This document shows, one piece after another, positions 43,745-57,100 of a stretch of DNA of 64,000 nt. Positions within the stretch are counted from its first letter, which is position 1, and every line of letters starts with the position of its first letter. The stretch lies in NCBI GenBank assembly GCA_963920575.1, contig OY986967.1, positions 22,461,648 through 22,525,647 of the forward strand, given 5' to 3'. This DNA is from Narthecium ossifragum (Eukaryota; Streptophyta; Magnoliopsida; Dioscoreales; Nartheciaceae). A program made the translations under genes and the position numbers. The notes beneath the pieces were generated by a model, which searched no databases, was not told the origin of the DNA, and worked only from the letters and a program-made list of their open reading frames with translations.

Positions 43745-45464
43745 GGCCAAAAAGCACTTTGGGACCCTATAGTTTCATGATTTTGCAGTTTAGTACCACG
43801 TAGTTTAAAAATAGCAAAACAATACTCCAAGTTACCAAACTGTGTAGTTTAGTACCAACCGGCTAACTCCGTTAGTCCATTTGACGGAAAATTAATTTTT
43901 ATTATTATTTTTGACCGGATTTAATCGATTTTGACCATGTTTTAGCTGATGCGGCCATTTTGACCATGTTTTAGCTGATTTTGACCATGTTTTAGCTGAT
44001 GTGGCCATATTTTTGACCTCTCCCTCTCCCTCTCATTCCTCCGCCGCGGCCTTAGCCCCGTCACCCTCGACCTCGCCGGATGCGGCGCAACCATCCGGCT
44101 TCAAGTGGCGCGCGAGCCCGAAGTCGCCGAGCCTCGCTCGGAAGCCCTCATCGAGCATCACGTTGCTCGACTTCATGTCGCGGTGGATCACCTGCGCTCG
44201 CACTCACGGTGGAGATAGGCCAACGCCGACGCCACCCCATCAAGGATTTCCCTCCGGTACCGCCATTGCAACGGCGGCGACCGGGAGTTGAAGAGGACCA
44301 TATCGAGGCTGCCATGAAGCATGTGCTCATAGACTAATAAGATCTCTCCCTTCTCGTGACACCACCCTAGAAGCCGGACTAAGTTCCGGTGTCGGAGGCT
44401 GGCGATGATTGAGAGCTCCGAGAGGAACTCCTCCCTCCCCTGCGCTCCGCCATTGCTATTCGCGTTCCCACTATGTATGCACCTCTTGACGGCGATCAGA
44501 GCGTCGGTCTCCGGTATGATGCCTTTGTAAACGGTGCTGAAGGCGCCATGGCCGATGATGCGAGACTGGTCGAAGTCCCGGGTGGCGACGCTCAGCTCCC
44601 GATAGCTGAACTCCCTCGGGGAATTCACAATCTCCGCCGCCGAAGCCAAATTATCCCATTTCTTGAGTGATTTGGCCCTTTTCGCGAAAACCCAGATGAG
44701 CAACCCGGCGGCACTGGCGACCACGAAGGCCCCGGCCACCGCGGCGGGGCCCTGTCTACAGAGCCCATTGCTCTGGCAAGACGAGGAGGACGAATGGGAG
44801 CTCATAGAGGTATCGTTAATCTTCGGGCTCTCCGCCGCCGACATCGAAATAGAGGGTGCCACCGCTGGCGGCGAAGGGCCAGTATTAGTCTGGTTTGAGA
44901 AAGGAGGCGGCTCCGTAGGCGGAGACGATGAGGAGAAGCTCCACCACTCAATGTCGTGGATCTCGGTGCTCCCCTGCGTCGAAGCAGAGAAACCCACGTA
45001 CATGAAGTCGTCCACCAACCGGTCGAGGTCGAGCGGAAACGACACCAGCGGCGCCGCCGGCCGGACCCTGGCATAAGAAACAAACACTCGAAGAAGCCCT
45101 TCATCGCCATACTCAACCCAAGACGTTATAAGCTTCCCACTCTTGAGATCAACGCCGGCGGAGTCTAGATCGGCGACCTGGGCGGAGACCATACTCCCAA
45201 CATCCACACCAACATGGTTCCCATTAATGTCATCAGCTAAAACATGGTCAAAATGGCCACATCAGCTAAAACACGGTCAAAATCGATTAAATCCGGTCAA
45301 AAATAATAAAAAATTAATTTTCCGTCAAATGAACTAACGGAGTTAGCCGGTTGGTACTAAACTGCACAGTTTGGTAACTTGGAGTATTGTTTTGCTATTT
45401 TTAAACTACGTGGTACTAAACTGCAAAATCATGAAACTACAGGGTATCAAAGTGCTTTTTGGCC
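43745..45464. mobile_element. Mutator-like element C with long TIRs, carrying a lectin receptor kinase fragment
   Basis: Ends GGCCAAAAAGC and GCTTTTTGGCC are flanked by a perfect 9-bp duplication TTAAATTAA (43736-43744 and 45465-45473). The terminal inverted repeats are about 230-240 bp (43745-43984 and 45229-45464). Both contain ACTCCGTTAG or its complement and repeats of TTTTGACCATGTTTTAGCTG (three on the left, two on the right). No transposase is encoded. The cargo fills nearly all the space between the TIRs. This is a Pack-MULE by structure. Confidence 0.93.
44032..45229 (-). pseudogene. L-type lectin receptor kinase (LecRK, clade VIII-like) partial pseudogene
   Basis: Begins in the legume-lectin domain (INGNHVGVDVGSMVS, DLKSGKLITSWVEYGD, DDFMYVGFSASTQGS). 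A Ser/Pro-rich linker, a transmembrane helix (AVAGAFVVASAAGLLIWVFA) and the kinase follow: FSYRELSVATRDFD, IGHGAFSTVYKG, AVKRC, LVRLLGWCHEKGEILLVYEH. A 1-bp loss near 44188, after YLHREC, breaks the frame. The next frame gives [19 protein letters not shown] and DFGLARHL, then ends at 44032. Lectin N-terminus and kinase C-lobe are missing. The long intact stretch (340 codons) suggests recent capture. Confidence 0.9.
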
Positions 45465-48181
45465 TTAAATTAATATAGTTGTGGTACGAATATCAAGACA
45501 CGAATATTAAGGCATATATATTTAATATATATTTATTTAATACTATATTATATGATATTATGTTAATATATTATAATTATATATATAATATAATCGAGAA
45601 TATATAGTACATGATATATATAATTTATTGTATTATATAGTATACTAGTGGGAACCCGTGCCAGGTGGCACGGGTAACCACCCACCCACTACCCCTAACC
45701 ACCCACCCACCCACTACTCCCTAACCAACCACCCAGGGCATGTATGACTCCACGTAGGATGCCACGTAGAATGCCAGGTAGGACCAGCAGTGACAATGGG
45801 ACAAACCTGGTAACTACCCTTGGATCTTATAAGGTAGATTAGGTGGACAACCACCCACCACCACTATCCTCTCTCTCCTTGTTTAGCTACAGCCTTACGC
45901 CACGTGTGCGTAGCTAGATGAGATAGACTCGAAAAACCTTTCCTTATAAGATAGATTATAATATACTAGAATTATTTCTATATGTTATAATACTATTATA
46001 TATATCATCATAGTATATATTATACTAGGTGGTGGCCCCGTGCCACCTGGCACGGCTAACTGCCCGTCCCCACTATCTCTATTATAACTTACGCCACATC
46101 AGCCACTATCCTTTTTGTTGTTTATTTAATTATAATTTTATACTACGTGTATGTCACGTGTATGCCATGTGTGTATAAGTTTATGACTCAGATGATGAGT
46201 CATAAAAGTTACTACCTTGGATCTTATAAGGTAGATAAGTATGTATATTTAAAACTTATCTCCTGGCTTATGATTATAAGGATTTATATTTAAAACTAAC
46301 CTAGGAAATATGATAAAAATATACAAAGATAACTTAGAAAAATATACATGTAAATAAACTAATAGGAGGTAAACGGTTGTAACCGTTTTTGCTCCTTATA
46401 AGGTTGATATTATATTATGTTAAGGTCTTACATAATATATAATACTAGGTGGTGGGTCTGTGCCACCTGGCACGGCTAACTGCCCGCCCCCACTCCCACT
46501 ATCTCTATTATAACTTACGCCACATCAACCACTATCCTTTTTTTTGTTTATTTAATTATAATTTTATACCACGTGTATGTCATGTGTGTATAAGTTTATG
46601 ACTCAGATGATGAGTCATAAAAATAACTACCATTGGATCTTATAAGGTAGATAAGTATGTATATTTAAAACTAATCTCCTGGCTTATGATTATAAGGATG
46701 TATATTTAAAACTAATCTAGAGAATATGATAAAAATATACAAAGTTAACTTAGGAAAATATACATGTAAATAAACTAATAGGAGGTAAACGGTTGTAACC
46801 GTTTTTGCTCCTTATAAGATTGATAATATAATATATATTCTAATAGTATAACATTATTAGAGTATATTATATACATTATAATATAATAAATTTGTGGCAC
46901 AAACCTCAATGCATCTATATATTGAAAATTATAATCGAAAATTTAAATGAAAACCTCAATACCCATAAAATTAAAAATAAATAAATTATATCTGTCCATA
47001 TTCCATCTTTTACATCTAATCAATCTCTTTCTATTTCAAATAATTATTACTAATTTATCAATATTATTTTGAATAATAATTATTAATTTATCTCTATCAA
47101 AATAATAAACCCAAAATTCTGTTAACCGAATAGACCGTGTCCCAACCAAACCAATCCGTGTCTTATGTATATCCAACTCTACTGTAAAGTGGATCTGGAT
47201 GCACTCACACTCGACAGCCGCACAGCAACATCTCCAGCAGCATCCAATGTTACACACATATATATCTATAGTATCCGGTGCCAAACCACATGGATGGGGC
47301 CTCCTGGTCTTCGCCAGTAATACTACGTACCTGGTGGCTGCCTGGCTGGTGCCATGGGATCTTTATATCTTCCTTCCAGATTTGAAGACAAAAGGAGTTA
47401 CAGGAATGGAAGGAATGGATGGCAACAGCTGGGAGGAAGTGTCTTGCAATTGCATTTGGCCCACCGAGACCAAGGAAAACACACTGTACGTACGGCATGG
47501 GTTCCTAACTCCCCCATAATATTGTTTGTTTAAGACATGCATGTGTTTGGTTTAGCACGGACGGGAGCCCACATGCATGCATGAAGCTGGCAGCTTCGTT
47601 TTGTTTGGTATGGGGGGGGTTTCTATCGGTACACGCTCTCTTGGAGTAATACTGAACTTGGAAAACTCAACTCTGTTGGCCAAGCAAAATGAAGTAAATG
47701 GTTAACTTGGGGGCTAATTAAATAGGGATGAGCTTTTGGGAGAGAGCATTAACTACATGCATGGTACAAGTGAATATTTGTGTTTGGAAATATTCTGTAT
47801 TTTATTGTGAACCGAGAAGCAATTGCTACTAGGAACGTAGGGCCCGTTTTTGCCAGCCTAAGAGGTCCGCTAGCGGTATCCAGATGGCCTTTCGGCCCGC
47901 TTCGGCCCTGGTGTGGCCCTGCCACTGGGCTGGACCGGGCCGAAAAGGGTCGTTCCCGTTCTGGACATTTTTTCTCTTTAATAAAAAAGCTTTGACCAAT
48001 AGCGCTACGCCACGCACGACTAGTGACGTTGGTACTTCAGACTACGGGAGGCGCCACGGCAGCACCATCCAGGATAGCAATCAAATAAAAATAAAAATAA
48101 AGCCTTAAATCAAGAAAATTCTCTTCCCCCAAACCAGTGGGGAGAAGGGAAGAAGGGAAGAAGGGAAGAGAGATCCGTGGG
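45465..48181. other. Repeat-rich intergenic region upstream of the mannosidase gene
   Basis: Very AT-rich from 45480 to 47100, containing the hairpin repeats listed separately. From 47160 to 47840 no gene or element is recognised. A GC-rich patch at 47840-47960 (CGGCCC/GGGCC) has no coding support. The last 100-200 bp before 48182 should be the promoter and 5' leader of the mannosidase gene. Confidence 0.45.
45648..46830. repeat. Three related repeats with a CCGTGCCA/TGGCACGG hairpin start
   Basis: Copies begin near 45648, 46024 and 46445 with TACTAG(G/T)GG, then an inverted repeat CCGTGCCA..TGGCACGG. They end near 45957, 46413 and 46824 in CTTATAAG(G/A)T. The second and third are close copies (about 390 bp) sharing TATCTCTATTATAACTTACG, a CTCCTGGCTTATGATTATAA block and AACGGTTGTAACCGTT. 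The first is shorter and diverged. They look like a Helitron/Basho-like non-autonomous family, but the class is unproven. Confidence 0.7.
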
Positions 48182-51100
48182 ATGACGCTTCCCAGATCCG
48201 TCTCTCTGTTTGGGAGATGGGATGTCCTATCTGTTCTTATCCTTTCCGCCGTTGTGATCAGTTCGCTTGATTCCGTCGCGGGTTTTGGAGATGGCAAGAA
48301 GATTTACATGCGAGAGAAGGTCCGCAAGATGTGAGTAGCATCACTTTCTTTTCTTTTTGAAGTTCTTGTTAGATCTTGCATTCTTTCATTGGCTTCCGTG
48401 ATGGCGAGAGTATGGAATTTGGGATCTGATATCATTGGTCGAATAAAGTAGTTGTCAGTTTATGTCATCATTTGTGTGTTACTGGAAATACAATTCTTAT
48501 TTCTGGATTTGAGTGAGCAATGTATGGTCAATCTTCTCAAGAAGTTTGCTACTAGTAGTTTTAGAACAATCATCACTACCTGAAAATGTGTTGTTGCTGG
48601 TCCAAATAGCATCAACAATTCGAAATGTAAAAAATGTTGCTCTCATAATGGGACATGTTGCTAGTAATGAAGGAAATATCCAAATTGGCAATCTTTTGCA
48701 AGATTTCGAATTCACTCGAGAAGCAATTTATCATAAGCCCAAAACTATCTTTGATTTTTTTTCCCATCCTCTTTCATGTGGGCTTAACATTTGAAAAAAT
48801 GAAAGTTTATTAAGCATGGTATATCTTGTAGGAACAATTCCTTAAAATAGCAATCTAGGCTTTCATGTGCCTCTTTATTTTTTCATAATTTCATGTTATA
48901 ACTAAGTTTCAGTGTGATTTCTTAGAAGAAGCTTAAGTGTTTGGGGGTGTCTTTACACTCTGTTAAGCAAACAAGATAATTGCACCTGAGTTTATACGAT
49001 AGTGGGATTGCTCATGTCATTTCCATGCTTTGTCTGACATAAATGTTGAACCAAATCTTAGTTTTAGAGCCACTGCATGTAACAATTATCTACAAGTTAC
49101 TTGCTAGCGAGCTTAGCACATTTGAACATGTTCTGCAGTCGGCAGAAATAATCTTTTTGTATGAAATTTAGACAGAAGGTAAGCATTTCATGGCTTCTAA
49201 TGGTTCCATCTCCAGTTGCGGCATGCAATTTCCAACAATATTATGATTGATGTTCTTCTTGGTTCATCGTGAAGCAAGGAGGAAATGTGCGTGTCTTGGA
49301 TAGAAACCCTTTTCTAATATGGAGTGCTTATATGCTATTGAGATTTCTGCATTTGAAATTTGTGAACATGTTCTACGATTAGTAGATTTAGTGTTTCATC
49401 TCTGAGCTTTTCACGTTCCTATGTTCATCCAGGTTTTACCATGCGTATGAAAACTACATGGCTCATGCATTTCCGGTTAGTTTATCAGGCCATGACTTGT
49501 TCATATCACCTAGTTTCTTTGTTTTGTGGGAATAAGTGTCCAAATATCTTTTGTGGCTTGGCAGCATGATGAGTTAAAGCCTCTCACAAAAAGTTACACA
49601 GACTCCCTTAGTGAGCTTGGAAATCTAAAGGTCTTATTTGGATTCAAATGTGCCCTGCCTTTTGCTTTCTCTATACTTCATTGTGAAAAAGGGTAGTCAT
49701 ATTAAAGATATGTGCTTGTTTATTCATTTCAGCTCGAGCACTTACCCAAAAACTACCAAGGGTCAGCCTTAACACTCATTGAATCGCTGTCAAGGTATCA
49801 TACGTCTTGTAGTTTTGCTAATCTCAGTGCTACAATGCAAAAAGTTACCAAAGTTGTAGCTGTTTTCTGTTGCCTAAATCAGCTTATGTAGTTACAATGA
49901 CAACATTTTGGCTTGAATGTAATTCTTCTTTGAAAAGTAAATATAAATAGGAAATGACGGCACAGTAATTTACATATAGTGTTACAAAAGCAACTTTTTT
50001 CTTTGGCCGTCTATAATTGATACATAATATCTCATCAATGCCATAAAATATTGATCAGTGGCTAGATAAAAGCTAGATGCTTCACTTGTGACGCTTGTCA
50101 TTAATATGTGTACATGAGATGATAAGTTGTACTGATATCAGTGACGACTAAAGACACAGCAAGATCTTGGAGAATTGTTCCATGAAAGTTAAGGAGAAAG
50201 GAAAGAGGTTACCCTTTTTCTGCATTCTAGAGTTTTAAGTATTTAAAATGAAACCATTAGTTAGATCGCCCTCTCGTGCAATCCCTGAACAGGCGATGCA
50301 AAAGACCACCTCGTTAATATCTTTTAAATATGTCGAATATGTGCTTGATCTAGGCTGTCAAAGAAATCAGACCTTGTGCTGATAAAATCACTTGAAGTGT
50401 CCAGTTTACTTCCAAAGATTATTTAATGAGTATGCTTCAACTTGTGAGTTTTTGAATAGTATTTGTTGCTATATTATGTGCTTTTAAGTTGAGAAAAATG
50501 GGATTATGTTTCTTCCTGCGAATTCTGAGCTTGTTATTTCGAGAAAGGAAATTTGAAAGCCAATGCTTCTGTTATTTGATTATGCGTCTTAATTTGGAAG
50601 ATCTTTAGAATATGTAATTAGAAGGGCAGGAAATACAAATTTTGCTTTTGCATGCTCATGGATGAAGAGCATATGCTCCTTAGCCATGTGTTTTGTGAAG
50701 TGCTAGGGCACTTTAATATGATATGCAAAAGAAATGCTGGCTCTTGTGTCTGTCATAATTATTAAGGAAAGATACTGGCTTACGTGCTTGATGCATGATT
50801 CTATAGCCTTTAGCATTTTCATTAATTTTTTCGTGTCGTGCCCTTCAAACATTCTCTAAAGGCATTTTATTCCTACTTATTTGTGATCACATTAGCCGTA
50901 AAATGTACTCCCCATAGATAATTGCTCGTGTCAGCTTATTTTCTGCATTCGAAGACTTAGTGTTTTATTGATAACCATCTCTGTTTGCTTTTTGCAGCCT
51001 TGTTGTCTTGGGTAATGACACAGAGTTTGAGAAAAGAGTTCTTTGGCTTGCTGACAAGCTTACATTCGATGTAGATGCTCGGATTAATCTGTTTGAGGTA

Positions 51101-54100
51101 TGCGAGTTAATGTTTACACTTATTGTTGTAAAATTCTTTGTGAACAAAGAGAGATGAGGCTTGTCCATACGTCTAATGATTCTTATCCAAGGGAGCGCCA
51201 TATTTAGTGTCATATCTGTGGGGTCAATTGTCTAAGTGGAGCTCTAACAGGTTTCCCTTCACACCTTCTGCTTTTGTAGTGCAACATAAGAGTTCTTGGA
51301 GGGCTTGTTTCTGCTCATATTCTTGCAACCGATTCTAAAAGCATGTTTGTACTCGGAGGGTACAGGAATCAGTTACTAAATCTTGCTGAAGACTTAGGCC
51401 AGCGCCTCTTGCATGCCTTTGACACTCCTACTGGGTTGCCATATGCATGGCTTAATCTTAAGGTGCTTATGTGGCCTTGCCAAACAACTTTAATTTGGTA
51501 CAGTTATCAACTCTGCTATTAATCTAATGATTGTTCTTTACCTCTTTTTGTATTGCAAGTTTGCTTTAATTAAGTTAGCTCATCGTGGGAGAAACAAAAA
51601 GAAAAATTCAAATGTGACGCTATGGCATTTGCGTGTTAGTAATGGATAACACATCCTCTCACCCTTAGTTTCCCTCACCTTGTTGTTTCCTCTAACCCTT
51701 ATGTCTCCAACCTAGATTTAACTTTCCATAGTAAGAGCAATATCATGCTGGATAGCAAGTATTGTCATCTCGGTGGTACGTGCCGGCACGATATTTACTG
51801 CCGGTATGGCTCGTACCAGTCCGGTACGCGCCTGTGCCGGTCCTTCTTCAAATTCACATGCAGAAGTTGTGTACAATAACAAAAGCTGCATAAAATAACA
51901 CCTTCTGCTCCTTGTTGTTTCCTCTAACCCTTATGGCTCCAACCTAGATTTAACTTTCCACAGTAAGAGCAATATCATGCTGGATAGTGTGGTTTATACA
52001 AATGGTCACCCCCATTTGGAAGCACAATAAGAGTCAACAAGGTCGCTTGATTAATTGTTGATCTAATTCATTGTCTGCCATGTCTGCTTGTTATACCCTT
52101 GCTAAATAATTATTTTCTATTTTGGGGTAAATTACATTTCTGGGCCTTGTGGTTTTGGGTCAAGTTTCATTTAAGGCCCTATACTTTCAAAACTTTCAAA
52201 TAAGGCATGACATTTGGATTTCGTTTCAAATAAGGCCAGGGCCGACGCCGTTTGTGGGTTGACAGCAAATGCGTCGCGTGACATCACATGACCCAAATCA
52301 CAGGGCCTTAAATGAAACTTGACCCAAATCATAAGGCCTTAAGTGAACCTTGATCCAAACCTCAGGGCCAAAAAATGTAATCTACCCTTTGTATTTATAG
52401 TCATATGATGTCACGTGACTCATTTACCGTCAACCCACTAATGGTGTCAGCACCTAGGGCCTTATTTGAAACGAAATCCAAATGTCAGAGCCTTATTTGA
52501 AAGTTTTGCAACCATAGAGCCTTAAATGAAACTTGACGTAAACCACAAGATCCAATTCCGTAATTTACCCTCTATTTTGAATATCATTGGCTACTCAATT
52601 TAAGATGAACTTCTTTGGTCTAATCATGTGATGAGCTTCTTTGGTTGAGTATGCTTTTTGTTGACGCCCTTAAGAAATGTTTTCGTTGACAGTATGGAGT
52701 GATGGAGAATGAGACTACTGAAACAAGTACATCTGGGTGTGGTAAGAATTACCACTTGCTTTCTGGATCCAACATTCATTCAATTTCCTAGGCTTGATGC
52801 TTATAACTTCGTTTCGGTTCCAGGTTCTCTTATTCTTGAAATGGGAGCATTGTCACGATTAACTGGTGATTCTAGGTATGAAGCTGCTGCTCTTCGTGCT
52901 CTCCGAAAATTATGGAGCATGAGAAGTCCTTTGAACCTCTTAGGTACAACTTTGGATGTGGTCACTGGGGAGTGGATAGAGTATTCTTCTGGGATTGGAG
53001 CTGGTATGTCCTTCCACTTTGCATGTTCTGCTACATTAACACATTGTTTAAGTTTTACTAAATAAGAGTACAATATGGGTGATCTTGAGCACATGGATTG
53101 CCAGACCGATGGCATGTATTGTGCCATTCTTTGGCTAGTATGATACGTGTCGATTCTTGATACTGACCTTGTGTCAGCGGCATGAAGCTCTTCTAAGCCA
53201 ATGCATGCATCAGACATGTGGTCTGTGCCAACACATTTATCATGTCGGTAATTTACCTGCATGATACATGCGGGTTTTTGTCCGTAGGTGTCGATCATCA
53301 TGACAATCATTCCTTGAGATCCTTTTGAGTTTCTTCTACATCTTGATTGTTTCTGATTCTGACCTTATTTAACCCTCTGTAGGAGTTGATTCATTCTATG
53401 AGTACCTGATGAAAGCCTACATTCTGCTTGGAAGCAATGAGTACTGGGACATGTTTCATTCAGCTTATCTTGCTGTGCAAAGATACTTTCGACATGGACC
53501 ATGGTGCAGCACTGAGCACATTTCTTCTGGTTTGGATGAAAAATTCAGTTTTTTACTTATTCAGCTTCGTGTATGTTTTAAGTTCCTTAACTAGTTAATA
53601 AACATTGCCAATGTTAAAATGATGTCATGGACTGATCACACAACTGTTGTATTGGGCTTTAAGTTTGTATAATAAATTTTTGAGAATATGGCGGTGGCCA
53701 AATTCTCTCTATGTATGGGTGTCTTTTTTCCACAGATGACCACCTTGGCTTAATGATATGAAATCGATAACCAAATTAGACTGAACATAAATGGTTGCTT
53801 TATCATCTTGATCGATGACAATATATTTTTGTTACTGACATCACTAATAATGACATTTAACTGCTTTAGGTATCATGAAGCCGATATGAGAACCGGTAAA
53901 GCAACATATTGGCAGCTTACAAGCCTTCAAGCCTTTTGGCCTGGTCTGCAGGTTCTCATTTAGCCTCTAAATTTGCTTGACTAATGTAACCTGGCTATTA
54001 TTATTCTTGACTACTCATTGGTTATAGACTCTCGTGGGAGATATAGCTGCTGCAAATTCTTCACATCGAGAATTTTTTCATATCTGGGAAAAGTTTGGTG

Positions 54101-57100
54101 TCCTACCAGAAAGGTATATTTGGTGGCTAAACCTTTCATAGACACTTGTCGAGACTCTTGAGTCAGAATCTTGACTACCTTTTGGTTTTTAATTAATCTC
54201 AACAAAGTATTTAGTTGTAGATGAATGGACATATTACTTGATATATTTCTGTTGTCATGCTCAGAATGACTTGTATTTGTTATTGGAAGATTCACTCTCC
54301 AACAAGACCTTGTAAAATATGCTCCATATATAATGTCTACTACTTTCAAAGTCACATTTAGCAAATATTTGAGTGGATAGGACAATAGAAGATGTATCAC
54401 GTCTGTAAGTGTGAAAATGCCGAGTCAATTGCAACAGAACTGAAATGAAACATACAGTAAATTTATCACATTTCCCTTGGAAAACGTTTGTCTCGATCTT
54501 GAGTATAATGGGCAGGAAGGCTCTGGAAAAGGTTATGAATGCATTTTATGGCTAACCTTCATCAGGACAGAAAATCTCTTTACGGCATGTTTGGTTGGAC
54601 ATAACCGCCGGGAATGGAATGGTTAAATCCTTGGTCAAATCCCATTCCGTTGTTTGGTTAGACATTAAAGTTGGGAATGGAATGCTCCATTCCTGACATG
54701 TTGGGAATGAGGCAATCCCATCTAATACCCCGGAATGCCTCATTCCATTCCCGACAGAATGGCGGTTAATGGTGGTTAAAAAATTAAATTATTAATCTAC
54801 CCTTAATCGGATCTCTCTATGTTAAAAAAAAAGGGTATTTTAGTCATCTATATTTCATTCCTATTCCATTCCCAGGCTTCTGTTTATATATCAAACATGA
54901 TAATGCTTCATTCCCATTCCCAATCCTGATATTACAAAATCACCTTGGTAATAGACCATTCCTAATCCCAATCCCATTCCATTCCCATTCCTAATCCCAT
55001 TCCCATTCCTTGTGCGAACCAAACATGCCGTTAGATTTTGCTAGATTCTTACCTAGACAAACAAGGGGGGTTGTTTCCTGACAATCCTAGTATCTTACAT
55101 TATTGGATGACCTAGGTTACTGAACCAAGCTTGTAAACTCTCTCTAGCAGTTAAATATTCTGCTGAAGAAATGTTTGCGATAATTTAGGGCACAATTCGA
55201 TGCTATATGCGATACTTAATATTAGTTTTCAGCGCTCTATGTGAGGATAGTAATTGTCCATCTGATTGGCTAATTGATTAGAGTCATCAGCTGCTCCTTG
55301 GGGCCATCTTTTGCTTGAAAGATCATGCTTTTTCCTCCTGTCCAATGGTGCTGAACAAGGTCAGGCAGCATGAACCTAACTGCTGTTTGTTCTTCTTGGC
55401 TTACGGATCAACCACTTATATATTGTTTAGAGGTAACCAAGATCTTTGCTGGCAGATCCTGAACAAGATCATCTGCTGTAGGAATCTTTGGGCTTAAGGA
55501 CAATGGGCTAAGCAGATGTGTGTTCGTTCAGGGACCAATCTTCTTGCATTTCATATGTCAAAACGAGCAGTCTCTCTGGTGGCTACCTGAGAAAAGGGGT
55601 TCTCTTTCACTCGTTTTATTTTCCCTGTTAATGTGTCTTTTCCCTAGCATAGCTCACTTGATTTTTTTTTTTTTTTGCCCCTTCTTGATTGCAAGGCTTT
55701 GCTGGGGGACATTTTTTATCTTCGTATATTGTATAGCTTCGCATAGCATATGTCAGTACCTTAAGCCTTTTGAACAAATTCTAGTGAAATGCAAATTGAT
55801 ATCAGTAGTAGCAATAATATGTCTTCAATTTCTATAGGCAAGGGACGTTTGCTTCAGTTTTATGGTTGTTGCCTTGTCCAAATAAGTCCAAATATTTGTA
55901 TTTATCACTTTTTAGCACAGAAAAATAGGCAGTTGTGAGACTTTTTTTGAACTATATAGTTATTCATTGTCGTGCTTACTATGTTGTCTAGTCCTTAGAT
56001 TTATTCTTCTATATCAAAAAGATTCTTCTTCTTCTTACAGGTACCTTTTGGACCATGATATGTTGCATCCTACTGAGAAATATTACCCATTGCGCCCTGA
56101 GCTTGCTGAATCTACTTTTTATCTCTATCAAGCAACTAGAGGTTATTAAATTGCTTGTTGTACTGTATTCTTCTATATTTCCTTACAATTAGACTTCAAA
56201 TAGCTTGCAGAGTTCGTTGATATGTATCTTTATCAGTTATTCTATTACTCATAATCTGATAATTACAACTCAGGAAAGGAAAACCCATCCTCTTCACAAG
56301 TATTCGAGACACAAAACATTCATTCCTACTTTCCATTGTCAATCTGATAATTACAACTCAGAATATTCTGCGGAACCTACGTTCTTGGTTCCAAGCATAA
56401 AAGTATAGATAAGATTATAGGATCGCCAAAAAACCTTCATACTAAGTTCCTCCAAACCAAGCATTTGGTTGAATGATTAATGGCTAAGAACATTACCTTT
56501 TAGATAAGCTTTCAAGCGAAAATGACTAGAAACATTAAGCTTATAGAGTTAAAAAGTGCGTTCGTTATATAACCAACAAATATGCTTATTCTCAAATTGG
56601 ATTACCAATCTTCTTTTAGATCGAAAGTTCACATGTGAAAACCAAATTATAAGCTTGTGGTCTATAGGAAGCGAAGTTGGTGGCTTTCATGTATAACAGA
56701 TATCAGATACATGTTCCTAAGATGTGCACCATCCACCAAGCGCAATATGTCATATATGTTATTGCCCTTCATGGACTTTTAAGAGTAGAAGATATGTTCG
56801 CATCTAGCTTGAACAATTTAAAGCACCCAGCTCAAAGGTGCAATGGGTTCCATATAAATCGAGTTTCGTGAAAAAAGAATGTGGTAGAATCTAGCTTATA
56901 CTTTTAAGGAGTTCAATGTTACTTATTTCTAAAAAACTAAGACAATTAGTGCTCCATGTTCTACCTAACCGACTTTTAAAACGGTATTGTTAGTTGGCAA
57001 GAAAGTGTTTGTCATTAGTATTTTTGTTAGTGTATGTATATTGTTTGGTCCATATGATTCTCCTAATTTTTGTACACTACAGGTTAAAATGGTTTTTATT

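Noticed and set aside
44473..45076. Plus-strand open frames across element C
   Set aside because: They are antisense shadows of the lectin receptor kinase fragment.
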